64,000 nt of DNA from Ligula intestinalis (taxonomy: Eukaryota > Platyhelminthes > Cestoda > Diphyllobothriidea > Diphyllobothriidae), in assembly GCA_036362985.1 (NCBI GenBank), contig JAYGXS010000008.1, forward strand, positions 21,376,102-21,440,101, read 5' to 3'. Shown piece after piece: positions 11,525 to 23,392 of the stretch (positions within the stretch are counted from its first letter, which is position 1; each line of letters begins with the position of its first letter). Under the pieces are notes generated by a model. The model was not told the origin of the DNA. It ran no database searches and saw only the letters and a list, made by a program, of their open reading frames with translations. The translations under genes were made by a program, and so were the position numbers.

Positions 11525-11673
11525 CGCCAGTCCGGATGATCGGGGTTCGCTAGTAGAATTATGGCGATGCCTGCGGCCATCATGATAAAGCCGCCGAAGG
11601 CAAACACCACAGCAGGGATGAAACATAAAAGACCTCTCTTTCGTTGCTTTTCCAAACGGTCGACGTCCGTCAT
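11525..11673 (-). CDS. Unrecognised two-membrane-segment protein, exon A (start)
   Basis: The ATG at 11673 opens MTDVDRLEKQRKRG, a charged N-terminus. A hydrophobic segment follows at about residues 15-42 (LLCFIPAVVFAFGG onward), then NPDHPDW. The exon ends after two bases of a codon at a good donor, CG|GTAAGC. Read through, the same bases would give Arg and an immediate TAA. Twenty nt before the ATG lies TTTTTACTCTAG, a strong 3' splice site, which suggests a 5' UTR intron or spliced-leader acceptor. The phase-matched partner at 3582-3432 supports a real gene. I do not recognise the family; the layout suggests a small integral membrane protein with a cytosolic basic N-terminus. Confidence 0.62.
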
Positions 11674-11693
11674 TTTCAAAATCCTTCAGACAG

Positions 11694-11705
11694 CTAGAGT
11701 AAAAA
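11694..11705 (-). promoter_or_regulatory. 3' splice site just upstream of the membrane-protein start
   Basis: Minus strand TTTTTACTCTAG lies 20 nt before the ATG at 11673. It could serve a 5' UTR intron or spliced-leader trans-splicing, which flatworms use. Confidence 0.45.
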
Positions 11706-12359
11706 CACACAAATGCTAACCGCGACAAACGTATTTAGGAATTATTCCAGAATATTTTAGTAATGCACAGAGGCTGTCTCAACTATTCAAGTCGGAGTCT
11801 GAAACGAATCCAGATGTGCGAATCGCTGATCTTTTGTGTGAATGATGCGTAAGGACCTGCACATGCTTACTCCCGGCTTGTTTTCTTATTGGCTGGCGGG
11901 CAGGCGAATCATCATTCGACAAGAGAATCGGGTGAACCAATAGGAAACAAGAGGGTTTTACTGAACTCCCTTTAGGCGTGGTTATTTAGCTGTTTAGTCC
12001 GCGTGGTTCCCATGTGCCCGCGATTTGATTTTGGGCTCAACGATGGACGCTGAAAAGAAAAAAACTTTCACATGTGTCAACTTAAGTACAGCGGTCTACA
12101 GCAGATGAAATATGATCTTTGCCTGCGAAGGCAGAGGGGTGACCAACCTCGGGGCGTGTATGGGAGTTGGGTGGGTGGTTTTACGGAGCAGGTTGGTACT
12201 AGATTAATAAATGGAATTAAAATCTTTTAAGCGATACGTCTGGAGCATTTTGAAGAAAGAATGCGATGACCTACAGAAACGGGAAGAAAAAGACAAATGT
12301 TAAACCTTTATGCGCCAATAAAATTAGTGAAATTTCAGCTTATTTATTTTCTCAGAAAT
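11706..12359. other. 5' flank of the membrane-protein gene
   Basis: Contains an inverted pair near 11880-11955 (TTCTTATTGGCTGG and CCAATAGGAAACAAG). No other element recognised. Confidence 0.35.
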
Positions 12360-12520
12360 TAATCGATAGCTCGAACTAGATCAGTATTTTCAGGATTCTA
12401 CAGGTTTAAATGGAAACTTGCTATGAATATTAAGGCTGAAGTCTATCAAATACTACAGGATAACCGTGTATTATTTATAAGCTGCCGTCAGACAGTCAGT
12501 AGGATAACCTATCTACCTAT
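12360..12520. repeat. Short copy of repeat family A
   Basis: Includes AGCTGCCGTCAGACAGTC, nearly identical to the unit end at about 286-305, and a diverged AAGTCTATCAAATACTAC block. Confidence 0.45.
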
Positions 12521-12639
12521 CGACCACAATGGTGGCGCAGGTACTAGCTAAGGACTAGAAGGCTAAACGTTTGAAATGAATTTCTGAAGAATTTAAAAAA
12601 CAGGAAAGTTATACTGCGACCTGCCTGCTGGCAGGTTTT

Positions 12640-12880
12640 GGATGGTATGCTGTTATCCCGCAGTGGCTGAAAGATTTCGGCCTTAGGATATTAAAAGATC
12701 CACTTACGCAGAATGAAAAATCTGGAGTAGTGTATCGCATCCTATGCCTAATCTGTCCTTGTAATTACACAGGCCAAACTCAGCGCATGCTCAGACCGCA
12801 CATATATGAATACATGTTGGCCGTGCGACGAGGCGATGAAATATCACGAGTTGCAGCTCAAACCTAGAAAACAGGCCACA
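12640..12880 (+). pseudogene. Penelope-like element, second GIY-YIG remnant
   Basis: Translation LRILKDPLTQNEKSGVVYRI, then C--C-CNYTGQTQRML and RRGDEISRVAAQT before a stop. Same module as at 10620 but a different subfamily, diverged in sequence. Confidence 0.75.
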
Positions 12881-13129
12881 GTTAAACTTCGCGGCCCACG
12901 CGGGAAACAAGACGAATATGTCATACTGTATATACAGTGAACTTTTTGTATACTGCCATCCCGCAAACGCCTCACCTTCTCAACAATTCATATTTCCGAA
13001 ATATTTCTATGCACTTTTGCACAACAAAAGCGATCTGCAACAATTTTTGCATATTTCACAAAAACTTATACAGCCCTGTACCGTTTCAATGGAGTTTTTA
13101 TGGGTTTCGGTTATTTACTCCAAATATAC

Positions 13130-13620
13130 TGACTAGAGGCCACAGGCCAGCGGAGACAGGCAGAACAGGACAGGTCCGACACGCGAGGATGCAAGGACAG
13201 CTGCCGGCCGTGCTCTGAGGTCATGCCTGGCCAGGGTCAAAGCGCACGCGCCAAGTGTCACACTGAGCACACCAGACGAGGGCTGCTCGCGTGGGCCACT
13301 AGCAGAGGGAACAAAGGCCATTGGTCCTTAAATACGCCGCCAGTGGCACGAGACTCTGCTGCTGGGGACAAGAGATTCAGCTGCTGGAGACACGGGACTC
13401 TGGTTCCCTAGACGAGGGACTGCTACCGACGACAGAACACACGCTGCTGACGGACTTACGACGAGCTGTCGGACACGCGGAAGACAGAACTGATGTACAA
13501 GCAGAAACAGTGACAGAAAACTCATATCTGCAATCCTATCTGCCTTCCTTTCCTAAAACGCAACTGGGGGATATAACCAGTGTCGACGCAGGCACATCCA
13601 AGGTTATAAAACCTCCCTAG
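13130..13620 (+). mobile_element. LTR-like sequence, family 2
   Basis: Homologous to the solo LTR at 52178-52700. Shared blocks are a TATA-like CCTTAAATA, CTAGACGAGGGACTGCT, GACAGAACTGATGTAC and an end reading ATATAACCAGTGTCGAC. Clear ends and a target duplication were not found. Confidence 0.55.
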
Positions 13621-14554
13621 TCATACTTTTCTCGCAGTTGATTGCTTTCCCCTATGTGGCTTTCGTTGCATACCCCCAGCTGTCAGCCCGGAGAAGCAAG
13701 GCTGTGTGGAAGAGCCCAGCAGAAATTGCCATTTACTAAATTTCCGTCGAAGCGGATCACACAGTCACTGCGAATTCCAAAATATTCCACTGCTTTGACC
13801 CCCCACCCCTGAGATGGAAATTGACATTGCACAAAGGCTGGTTCGAACCAAACTGACATATCACACTGAGAGAGCAATGCTCCCGGTTAAAACAGACATA
13901 ATCGAGACTGACCTAAGGGGACATGTGGCAAAATTAAAAAAGTTAGACCCCAAATCGTATGTCCAACCACATCTAGAAAGTTAGAAACTTTCCACTAGTA
14001 AATAGTGCGGCGTTGCATTATTAAAAAATGGACAAAAACTGGGACGATAGTACTCTAGCACACGTTAATTTAATTTTCTGGCAAACCAAGACTAGAGTTG
14101 TAAAATTTTATATCAAAGAATTCAGAGAAGCAGTGAGCGAGCCTTCGTAAGCTTTCGATAAATTCTCATCGGGCGAGTACACGTCCACGGGAACGAGATA
14201 GAAGGTAAAACACGTCCGCCTCTTCATATAAGTGAATCACGAGCATAAGGGGAGGGAGCGGTTGGGGTCGATAGGTGAAGATTGGTTACGCAGCGGTGAG
14301 GGATTGGTGAAGCCGATTTATAGGCGAGGGAGACAAGTGTAGGGCGCGGAAGAATGCCTGCAGTTAGTCAACCGTTGGCTACGTCGGGCGGGTTTTTTGA
14401 TGCACATAAAATTGGCTTCCCAATAAGGGTTGCTTTAAGTGATGCTACTAGACGCTGACTCAAAGACTTGGGGGTAGTTTGGTGTGGTTTTATAACTCAT
14501 CTTAAAGGCTTTGTTAGGGTTAACACTGTTAGAAGGCGCTTAACGGACAGCTAA
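13621..14554. other. Region without a recognised gene
   Basis: No exon supported and no known repeat matched. Confidence 0.4.
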
Positions 14555-14865
14555 CAGTGAGCTGGCATACAGATAGCGAGCGAGCTCACGACAGGCTATC
14601 GATCGGCTTGCAGGCGGCGAATCCTACTGACAGGCAATTAATCAATAACTTGAAATTCAAGCTACAGTCAGCCGTGCTTCACCAGCCGATCGTGCCACTA
14701 GCCACACCAGAAGCTGATTGGTCCGATGGACATGTGCACTTGCGTTTGTTTCTGTATGTTGTACCTTTTACACTCAAGAATTTCTTCTTTCTCATTGTGG
14801 GACTTACGGGAGGCGTAATTAGGCAGTGACACCTCGGCCTTGGCTACCGTTACAACATACATGAT
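14555..14865 (+). mobile_element. LTR-like sequence, family 3
   Basis: Matches 23460-23745 and 41755-42155. It has GGCATACAGATAGCGAGC, then AAGCTGATTGGTCCGATGG, then an end reading GGCCTTGGCTACCGTTACAACA. The AACA terminus fits an LTR edge, but no paired LTR lies here. Confidence 0.5.
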
Positions 14866-15824
14866 GCCCTAAAATTAAAAATATTAGCAAGAATGGCGCT
14901 GTCTACGCTATTGACTCCACCTACCGGAAGATATTACCATTTTTTCTTTTGGATAAGCGTCGACTCGTGCGATCAATAAAACCTGCTCCAAAGGAGCAAG
15001 TAAATGCGAATGGAGGTGGGTTGAGCTGGCAACCTACCCTTACCTTCCCCATGCAAGACCAGGCTAGTTGGGAATGATATCCCATATCTCACTGCTTGGA
15101 AGGGCCATGAATGAGCTTGGTCAATGCGTCTTCTTAGGAGTCTACTCCCCGCATCTCCTTGAAAGAGAACTCTGCGGAATAATGTTCTCCCTAATAAATG
15201 AAAAAGTTAGTATTCCAGCTATCTCCATGGATGAGGAGAAGACGTGCCGAGCAGCAGAACAATTGATTTATTGTTCTGAGCTTTCGATCTCTTACAGCAG
15301 TCCATCTTCAGAGATAAGAAGCAGCAACCAAAAGGAGGGTAAGTATAATGGCCATAGGTCAATCAACTGTCAGCGGTTATCAGAGCGTCAAACCGTAAGA
15401 AACATCAACCAAAATAGGATAGAGGTAGGGAGGGGAGGCAAGTATAGTGGTATACGCTAATTAATCGTCAGTGAAATCGGCGGTCTTTTGAGGTCGGCTT
15501 TTCCACAGTAGGTGTGGTGGGTCATATTTGTCTCGCAACCCTATTCCTTTTGATGAATCTCTCAGGATACCCTTTCTCACGAAGTAGGTCCTGGATTTTC
15601 TTAAGCAGCCTGGCTGCAAAAGAGGAAGCTTGTTTTAGGTTTTTTCCTGCCTTCGAGGTTTTGGAAGGCGCCCAAGAAGTGCTTTACAAACTCTTTAAAA
15701 CTGCCTGTAAACTGGCATAATAAACATATATATATATCCATACTCCCTGCCGAGAAAATTTTTCTAACCCTTTCCGCTAAGCCTAAACATTGAGCTACGG
15801 GCTCATTGTCTTGCTCAATGCTCT
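14866..15824. other. Region without a recognised gene
   Basis: The 130-codon frame at 15068-15460 (+) has no recognisable motif and no clear splice signals. Two CAACCAAAAGGAGGG/CAACCAAAATAGG-like segments at 15325 and 15405 form a diverged tandem pair. Confidence 0.35.
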
Positions 15825-15960
15825 TTGGGTAGCTTAGTGGTTAAGGCGCCAGACTTCTGGTCAAATAGTTGCGGGTTCGAGCCTCGGATGGGGCATCACT
15901 TAGAGTTGTGTAAAACTGGCTGGCGACCGCTAATGTAACCTTTTACTTTATGCTTATGGC
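15825..15960 (+). repeat. tRNA-related SINE
   Basis: GGGTAGCTTAGTGGTTAAGG (A box), GTTGCGGGTTCGAGCCTC (B box), then the start of the body. The 3' half is lost. Confidence 0.75.
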
Positions 15961-15974
15961 TTTTCTGCATACTG

Positions 15975-16150
15975 TTGTTTGCCCCAAAAAACCTCCATTG
16001 TGGTGATGCTACGCAACACCAGCGGCTGTCAAACTACGCAAACATCCACACGAGGGCCTAGGCAGCGAGGGAGGGAACAAATCGATCGGCCAACTAGTTC
16101 AGCCAAGAATTTAAACCGCTGATCAATATTGACAGTCAACGCTTCGACAG
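15975..16150 (+). repeat. Dispersed repeat family D
   Basis: Shares GTCAAACTACGCAAACATCC and ACGAGGGC blocks and the GTCAACGCTTCGACA block with 48360-48520 and 49090-49250. A coding origin (gag-like) is possible but not shown. Confidence 0.6.
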
Positions 16151-17629
16151 TGGAGATCTTGTAGGATCCAGCAGGACAATAGGATATATCCTTGCTTTAA
16201 ATACGTCGGTGTGGCTTCTTTGAGTCTGTTCAAGGATGCTGTAGGTGGTGTGCCCTCGCAAGTATGGTGTGTATTGGTTTTACCTTCTCTGGTGGCGGTC
16301 TCATGCGCCCCCTTCCCCTGTAGACAGTTGTGAATAAAAGGTAACCTTCCTGCGAAGGCCCCACAAAGTGTTCCCCTTCCTAAGTGGTAGTCTATAGCTC
16401 CGCCTTCCCCCGATTTTCGTCTTCAGTTACATGTGATCGCCTGTATGACAGTTTATTAGTATTATTATTATACTATAATCGAAATAAATACACGTGTGTG
16501 TTAACATTGGCCTCAGTTTGTCATCTATATGAGCGGCTGTTACTATGGTCGAGCATTCTAGTGAAATTACAGTGCGTGGACACAACCAGAAGACCACAGA
16601 AGTAGACGCACGACTAAATACTGACCCTTATCAGAAAAAAGATACGCTAGCCAAGGTACCAGGGCACTGGGCAATTACAATCTGGCAAAGCTCGCCAAAA
16701 CTCCAGCCTGAAACGAAGACTGTTCCGATAAGCAACATTAGGTGAACTCACCTTTTTTGCAATGTTATTCAAAATATACGTGGTCCTAAGTCCCCTCACC
16801 TAGGCGTCTAGCTTACTGATGACCGGAATATGCCCGAAGCGACCTCACTATCTGTAGAGGCAGACAACGTGAATACCGGTTTTTCGTCGTTGTACCATCA
16901 CGGACAGTGGGTGGCAACACCATGGAAAATGCAACGACAACTTCAAGTTAGTCACCTGAAAAGATTTAAACTCTTGCCAACATTTCGGAGAACTTGGTCG
17001 GCTATTAATTCTCAAACCGTTCACTGCGAATAGCAATCAGAGGTTCAAATGATTGGCTGAACTTTCCAACCTCGGACGGGTCGACTGTTTTCTCATGGGC
17101 TGCCTGGGTGCTTGCATGGATGTCTGTGTAGCTTGACGGCTTTTGGTTTCGCGTTGCGTCACCTCAGTGGAAGCCACCTGTAATTCTGCTTCCTCTTCCG
17201 GTTAGTTCATCATGGGACCACCTTTACTCATATTTTCTGAATTTCCGTATGACTCTGTTCGGGTTTTTGTGCACTTAATGGCACAGGGCTTTGTAGGCCG
17301 AGGGAATTTCTAGATGCTTCGAATATCAGATCTCAAGAGTCAGTCCTTTTATTTTTAAAGCACCTCGGTCCAAGATGTTTGCTCCTTGAATAACAAAAGT
17401 ATACCCAGGTTATCCACTATGGGTTGCAAACAGGAATTCAAATCTGTTCCGGTAGGCAGCTCAGAGTTCGCAGATTTTAATCCAGGGTCTCTCTTTGCGA
17501 ATATGAGAGTATGCAAGCTGAAATCAACCAAATTCGGATTCAAATCTAAGGTCGTCCCTACGGGAACCTCCAGCTTGGCTATCTGACGACGACAAATTAG
17601 TCAGAACGTTAGACCGTTGAGTGTGTTCT
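16151..17629. other. Region without a recognised gene
   Basis: 16190-16400 has LTR-like traits: GCTTTAAATACG, then GTGAATAAAAGG. No exon was recognised in the short frames between 16384 and 17586. Confidence 0.35.
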
Positions 17630-17905
17630 ACGGTCTGGTGGTGTAGGAACAGTGACGTACGCCTGGATTAGCTTCAGGTGACAGTAGACTTGCGCTACAC
17701 CGATCACCCTCTCCTGGTGCGTCCGGTGTCAATAAAAAGTCAACAAGACCAAATTCACAACGTATGCCCTCGTACCGGTTTAGTTTCCTGACCCCACCGC
17801 TAGAACAAACTGCTAGACGGGTAATGAACTGATTGACCCCTCGAGCTTTGATAGGAACCCGACCATCCGGCATAATGCTCCCTGCCCCCGACCCGTCCCG
17901 CAAGG
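17630..17905 (+). repeat. Partial copy of repeat family C
   Basis: Contains CCTGGATTAGCTTCAGGTGA and CAGTAGACTTGCGCTAC, matching 46590-46630, then diverges. Confidence 0.45.
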
Positions 17906-18114
17906 ATACTTGCAACTTCGGCAATTTCTTGCCCTTTGTTCTAGCCCATCGACAGACTCTTGAACCAACTCGACATCGTGGAGAGAAATACATATGGTTT
18001 TAGCGCTTGAACAACCCTCACCCTTGCCTTGAAAGTTGGTTTTGAATCCACAATGTGCTCTGTGCTTTCTGACTGATTATCTTCAAACAGCCTTGTCAGC
18101 AAAGACAAGGGCGA

Positions 18115-18300
18115 GTGAAATGGCCACTTCTGACTCATTAGCCAACATCAGCCAGCCATACCCAACCCCCAAGTGGTGTCCCACCCGAGGCTCGAACTCG
18201 TGACCTTTGATGATAAGTCCAACCCTCTGACCGTTCAGCTACGGTCTCGTTGTCCTGCCGGGTTCTATCGGGAGATGGTCACACTCGTTGATGAACGTTC
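18115..18300 (-). repeat. tRNA-related SINE
   Basis: Inverse copy: CATTAGCCAACATCAGCCAG, CCAACCCCCAAGTGG and CGAGGCTCGAACTCGTGACC. It abuts an opposite copy at 18300. Confidence 0.75.
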
Positions 18301-18545
18301 ATTTAGTTCGTAACTCAAGGATTAGAGCTTTATCCTGCCGATCAAAAGTTCACGCATTCGAGTCTCAAATGGGACACCAACTGGGGTTGGATATGACTGG
18401 CTGGTGACGGCTGATGAGCCAGAAACTACAAGTACAGTCTCCCCTGTCTTTGCCGGCAATTATATTTGCTTGGGCTACTTGCGGCCGCTGGCGGGGCTCG
18501 GCAGAACGCAATGAGTGAGTACCGTTGGTCATCGGTGAGTATTAA
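18301..18545 (+). repeat. tRNA-related SINE
   Basis: CGTAACTCAAGGATTAGAGC, then the body (GGGGTTGGATATGACTGGC) and a 3' part with CGGCCGCTGGCGGGGCTCGG. With the preceding copy it forms a head-to-head pair. Confidence 0.75.
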
Positions 18546-20039
18546 TCAATGAAAGACTACCTCTCATATCCAGAGTGTCAAAGGCTACATCGAAAACTAT
18601 CAGAGACTACAATGTGGTCGCTGAGGGTTATGCGCACGCGCTTGGGTTTTTACGCAGAGCGAGAGAGAAACAAAAGCGCGCGGACACGAAGATGCGACTA
18701 CACCGGCCGTTAAGAAGAATGCTATATTGAGGATTTAACTAACCTAAATTTTCAGCAAAAATGGCCCCATTCACGGAGAGCAGATGGTAAGGTAAATAAA
18801 GGTTCATTTTAAAAGGACAAAGGTAAAAGGTCATGTAATATTCACAAGTCAAGTTTTTCACGACATTCACATCAACTATGGAGACAGATCGGCTTTCAAC
18901 TTCTCCATTTCCGCTTCTTCACACGCATTTTTCTTCGTGTTGTCATCCTACGGAGAATTGTCGATGCTGGTGTTGTTGGTGAATTGCATATGCGACAGAT
19001 TGGTCGCATTTTAAGAGAAGCCGGCATGAGATGCGGGTCCTGTGTGGCCCGCGGGTACTGCTCACGGACGAGCGCGCTGCCGCATGTGACTAAACATGCG
19101 CCATGAGGGTGGCCCGTAGACTTTTATGCCATGTACCGCTAACAGAGCAGCCGCAGCGACCCCGTAGGACTTCAAAAGGTCACCTTCAGTCAAGCGGGTA
19201 GTCTCGGAGCGGCAGTCACTAGGGCTGGCTTAGTTGCGTGCAGGCATGCCTGCGTGCGTACGACTCGTATTGCGTCTGCTGAAATATGTTGGCCGTCATA
19301 ATAGCGACATGAAAGCAACTCTCGAGATGTCGCCCTGTAGTGACTAGCTCCACACGAAGTGCACCCGTGAACGCCTGTCGTGACTAGCTCAAGTCGAAGT
19401 GCACTTTAGGGAGCGCATGCTGCTTCGAGATTTTTGAACAGCCAATCAAGGCCGACTAGCACAGGACCTCATATGGCGACTGCCGAGCAGACGTCAGATG
19501 CCGTTCGCTGGCTTGCGATTGTACGGTCGTCTGTAAGCGGGCCAGGAAGATCGCAGCCGGTCGAGCTTAGCGCAAAGGAGTTCAGGCTAAGTCGGTTAAA
19601 CCTTAACTACTGCGATCTTCCAGGCCCGGGTCTTTAGAAGAAGATCGAAGCCGTGGAAGCCAAGTTAGAAGGAGAGTGTATTCTGCACAAAATCAGTAAA
19701 AGAAGAATAAACAGAAGGGTTGACTCGGCCTGGGGTGGAGTCCGACCATGAGGAGCGAGAGAGAGAGAGAGAGCGCCACAGCCTCGCGTCCGCTGCGCAC
19801 CGGGGCGAAAGGCCAAGTGAAATCCGCCTTGCCTGTGGAATGGGCTTAGTGTCAAGTGTGTTTTGCCAGCGCTGACCACAAATCCGACGCATACCAGTTA
19901 TCAGCGATATGAAAAATCGATTGACTGATTGCCTGACTTGACTGCCGATTCACGCTTAGTAGATCAGTCATCACAAGTGGTGAGGCGAGTCCAGTGTGAA
20001 CCAGTAATCAGCGATTCGCCGAAAATCGATGGACTGGCC
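18546..20039. other. Region without a recognised gene
   Basis: Contains a small tandem repeat at about 19336-19410 (GTGACTAGCTC and GAAGTGCAC twice) and a GA microsatellite at 19755-19775. No exon supported. Confidence 0.4.
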
Positions 20040-20300
20040 ACGTTGACAGAGCAGGCAGCATGAGTGATCATGGCAGCGCTGGGGGGCAGGCTCCTACACG
20101 ATACCTCCCCTTTAACCCCCCTCCCCCACCTTCTTTCAGGAGCATTTGGCTGCACGGATTCAGCTGAAAGAGAGGCGTTAGTACACCACAGAATGTGCGA
20201 CCATCGGTTTCGATGATATCCGTCATATGCTCCACAAGAGGTTGATGCAGGGACTGTGATAAGTGCGTGTAACTACCAAATAAGTCATCCCTACGGATAT
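20040..20300 (+). repeat. Partial copy of repeat family C, 5' portion
   Basis: Contains GCGACCATCGGTTTCGATGA, ATATGCTCCACAAGAGG and TTGATGCAGGGACTGTGA, parallel to 50540-50615 and 55015-55080. Confidence 0.55.
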
Positions 20301-20639
20301 GAGTAGGGTTGAGCTCTGACACCATTTTTACGTTGACGTTACCTTGGAAAAAGGTAGCTAACACAGATATTTGTCAACTGCGTATGTAAGTAGAGTGCTT
20401 TCTGCGAGGCAATTTATAACAGGAAGTTTTCTTTTTAAATTGATCTTTGGCACACTTATATCCAAATTTTGTTGTGAACCCATATTTTCCTCGCCAATGA
20501 GTTTTCATGTAAAGGTCAACCTGCCAATATGACTCAAACAGTCATTTTCACAAGAAATAATAGAACTAACTAAATTAAGTCAATCTGCCATTGGCCCGTC
20601 GTTCAGTTGAATCCGCGTGGCTGCAAGAATTGTTACGAC

Positions 20640-20880
20640 GGATAATTGCACATTGACTCCCCCCCGAGAAAACTGCCACTTAAGCAGAGTCAAGATTGGT
20701 GCCTCACATCTAGCGTCTTCTTTGAGCTGGCCAGTGGGACTAGATTGAGAGGACATTGGCTCAAACCCCTTTTGACTGGGACAGGGCCTGGCATAAGGAA
20801 GTTTTCTTCTCGACTGATGAGGTTCTGGAATTGAATGCTCGGCCTGTGGACACTATTAGGAGGAAGCTCAATGAGTAAGG
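20640..20880 (+). pseudogene. CR1-like LINE, RT C-terminal remnant
   Basis: Translation DWCLTSSVFFELASGTRLRG, then frame-shifted KEVFFSTDEVL. It matches the [12 protein letters not shown] block at about 28735. Both ends are truncated and the region is frameshifted. Confidence 0.65.
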
Positions 20881-21949
20881 CTATATGGCACCAGAAACTG
20901 ACACATGTATCCCCATGGACCATCCACCTGAACGTTACACGTTAACAGCATAAAAGTGCCTAGTTTTCCGTAGTGGTATTATCAAATTGCTTGATCAGAC
21001 GCTCTGTATGTGTCGACGTATATAGCTTTTCCAAACCTGTATTATATTTTAACGTATTGGGGAAAAACCCATTGTCAAACTACAGGTTCCTCGAAATTCC
21101 TGAAAAAATAGAAGCTGTAGTTAGGTCGTCTAATTTAACGGTCCAACTTACCGTTCTGGAAGTGCCGCGCACACCTTCAATTTGCATGCGGAAATACCTA
21201 CTCCCAGCGGCCGTGGGGAACAAATTAAAATACATTTTCCACTGTACGCTTACTTCTTCAAATTTCCTTCAGTGCCTATCGTATTTTCCCACCCCCAAAA
21301 CCCTCATAATCACCGTTTCCGTAGGAAAGCATGCTGGGACTAGGAATATATGAGGTGCAGTACTTAAATTATTTTTGCAATTGCAGCCAACAGGGAGTTC
21401 AGATGCGTTCGCCTACCTTTCCCTCCAGACTTGAAACCCCGGCAACTTCCTGTCCCTAGCAATACGTATCTAGCTGCTTTCCATTATTTTCTAGCGATCA
21501 ACCTACGGGATGGACTGGCCATCTCGGTGGCTACCAGCCGGTATACAAAACCCCACCAGGAACTCAGACGCAGAGCTGCACGCGTGTCCTCTTTTGATAA
21601 ATCCAAAAACCACAACAACACGTAGAGCGAAGGTGCACTTCAAAACCCTTCTTGAATCACAATCACTCAGAGAGAACAGAAGTTATATTTTTTTCACCAG
21701 CGGCAATGAAATTTGTTATTGGATGGCGTACAATCACAAATTAGTATTATTTCAACGAGCAAAAGCCGTCCGTAGGTGAGGCGGGACTCGTGACCTCTGA
21801 TGACTATATAAAATGCTTCTTCCCCCCTACGACAATCAACAATAAACGTGAAAATATTCGGTTTATGGGAGCAGGGGATATGGTGACGCGCTCCGCGCTC
21901 ACAAGTGCACATGTAATGACCGCCTAAGTACGCCTAGCCAATCATCTTT
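20881..21949. other. Region without a recognised gene
   Basis: A 126-codon frame at 20973-21353 (+) shows no motif. No repeat matched. Confidence 0.35.
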
Positions 21950-22165
21950 CAAGACCACTTCAGATGGTGGACCTCACTTCAGATTCGGCGCTGTGGCTGC
22001 TCGCTCGTCTGACAGTCAAATTCCGCCCACCAATTCTCCATTCCTCCTTTACAGAATAAACACTTCTTACCACTTTGGCCTCCTCTGACATCTCTTCTCC
22101 CTAAGGGACTGGACCTGAAGATCACAGTTGGCAGAGTTTGACCCATGTGATAGGGAGTCAGCTAA
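21950..22165 (+). repeat. Dispersed repeat family E
   Basis: Second copy of the sequence at 4930-5200; see there for the shared blocks. An ACACAC microsatellite follows at 22237-22249. Confidence 0.55.
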
Positions 22166-22439
22166 GAGAAAGACACTGCTTTTTGAGGTCGCATACAAGT
22201 ATTTAGCCCCTTTCGAGGACATGTGCGAGTAGGCAACACACACACACAACAGGGCAGTTAAGTCTGCATTTAAAACTAAACTGCCTCTACTACCACTAAA
22301 GGAGACTGTCAGTCATCCTCTCAAAGCCCCTGGAATAGGAATTTTGCACAGGCAACGATCGAGCGTCAAGAAATGGGAACGAGACCCACTGGTAAGACAG
22401 AAACAAACATCTAGACGCGCCTAGTGGATGTAATTTAAC

Positions 22440-22900
22440 TGTGGAGAAAGCGAGTATATCGGAAGGAAAGTGCAGTTATTACTGACAAGGGTGTCCGAAC
22501 ATGCACTGTCAGCAATGAAGATAAGGAATTACGACAGCATCTGCAATCTGGTCACCACATGCAACAAAACTGAAACTTCCCTGAGGTGTGATCTCAGCCT
22601 GAGCTGCGGGTTCTGCGATGCGCAGTGCAGCAACAGTCAAGACCAACGATCTCCCACCGACATATGCGGTGCTAAGATATTGCCTGAGGAGAGCAGCAAC
22701 CATCGCACCACGCACGATTCCGAATGATGGATGCGACAGTTACTAATTATGATGACGCCCTGTGGCACAGAAAATGTGTTCTACAGGCACTGCATACCGC
22801 GTGCACTCACCACCCTCATCTGTCACCGCTTCTGATGATGGCCTCGTGTGAGAATTCTAAACTCTAGGCCAATAAACTTCCTGTTCGAGCCTTACATACG
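22440..22900 (+). pseudogene. Penelope-like element, third GIY-YIG remnant
   Basis: Translation CGESEYIGRK, then LLTRVSEHALSAMKIRNYDS. This reads as C--S-YIG--, L--R--EH--A, the second half of a GIY-YIG module. Downstream, the TGCGGTGCTAAGATATTGCC block parallels 10940-10970. A CCAATAAACTTCC stretch follows at 22870. Confidence 0.6.
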
Positions 22901-23127
22901 ACTGTAGTGGTCGCTGCCTGCCCGATGCCTAGCCTTCCTGTCGTGATCGCAATTCGTCTAGACCTCAGGGCCGTAGCGGTCGCCAGGCTTACTGGCGCGC
23001 GAGACACGGATCACCCACGTCAATGTCTACCCACACGCTGTCCAACCAATCACATGCCGACCTAGACAATGAACGCTCTCTCTCTCTCTCTGTCTACTGG
23101 CCTGACTGCTGTCAAATCAGCACTTGG

Positions 23128-23383
23128 ACTGCAGTGGTAAAAATGCAAAAGCCAGCGTCATACAGGGTTCCTTATTTATTTGTGCAAGCAGGCAGCCTTA
23201 ATACCACGAATTGAAGTAAAATAATCATACCCTCGATTCTCTTTTCCACGCCTTAAAATAGGCGCGGAAGGGAATCAAGGGTATGATTACCCTACTTCAA
23301 TTTGTGGTATTAAGGCTGCCTGCTTGCACAAATAAATAAGGAACCCTGTATGACGCTGGCTTTTGCATTTTTGCCACTGCAGT
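23128..23383. repeat. Long palindrome, arms about 120 bp
   Basis: The left arm (from ACTGCAGTGGTAAAAATGC) and right arm (ending TTTGCCACTGCAGT) are inverse complements across 256 bp. Only about 8 bases of TTAAAATA spacer lie at the centre near 23256. Mismatches are few. Confidence 0.88.
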
Positions 23384-23392
23384 ACATGTGCT

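Noticed and set aside
20973..21353. 126-codon plus-strand frame
   Set aside because: No motif, splice site or repeat relation; its length is not exceptional for this much sequence.
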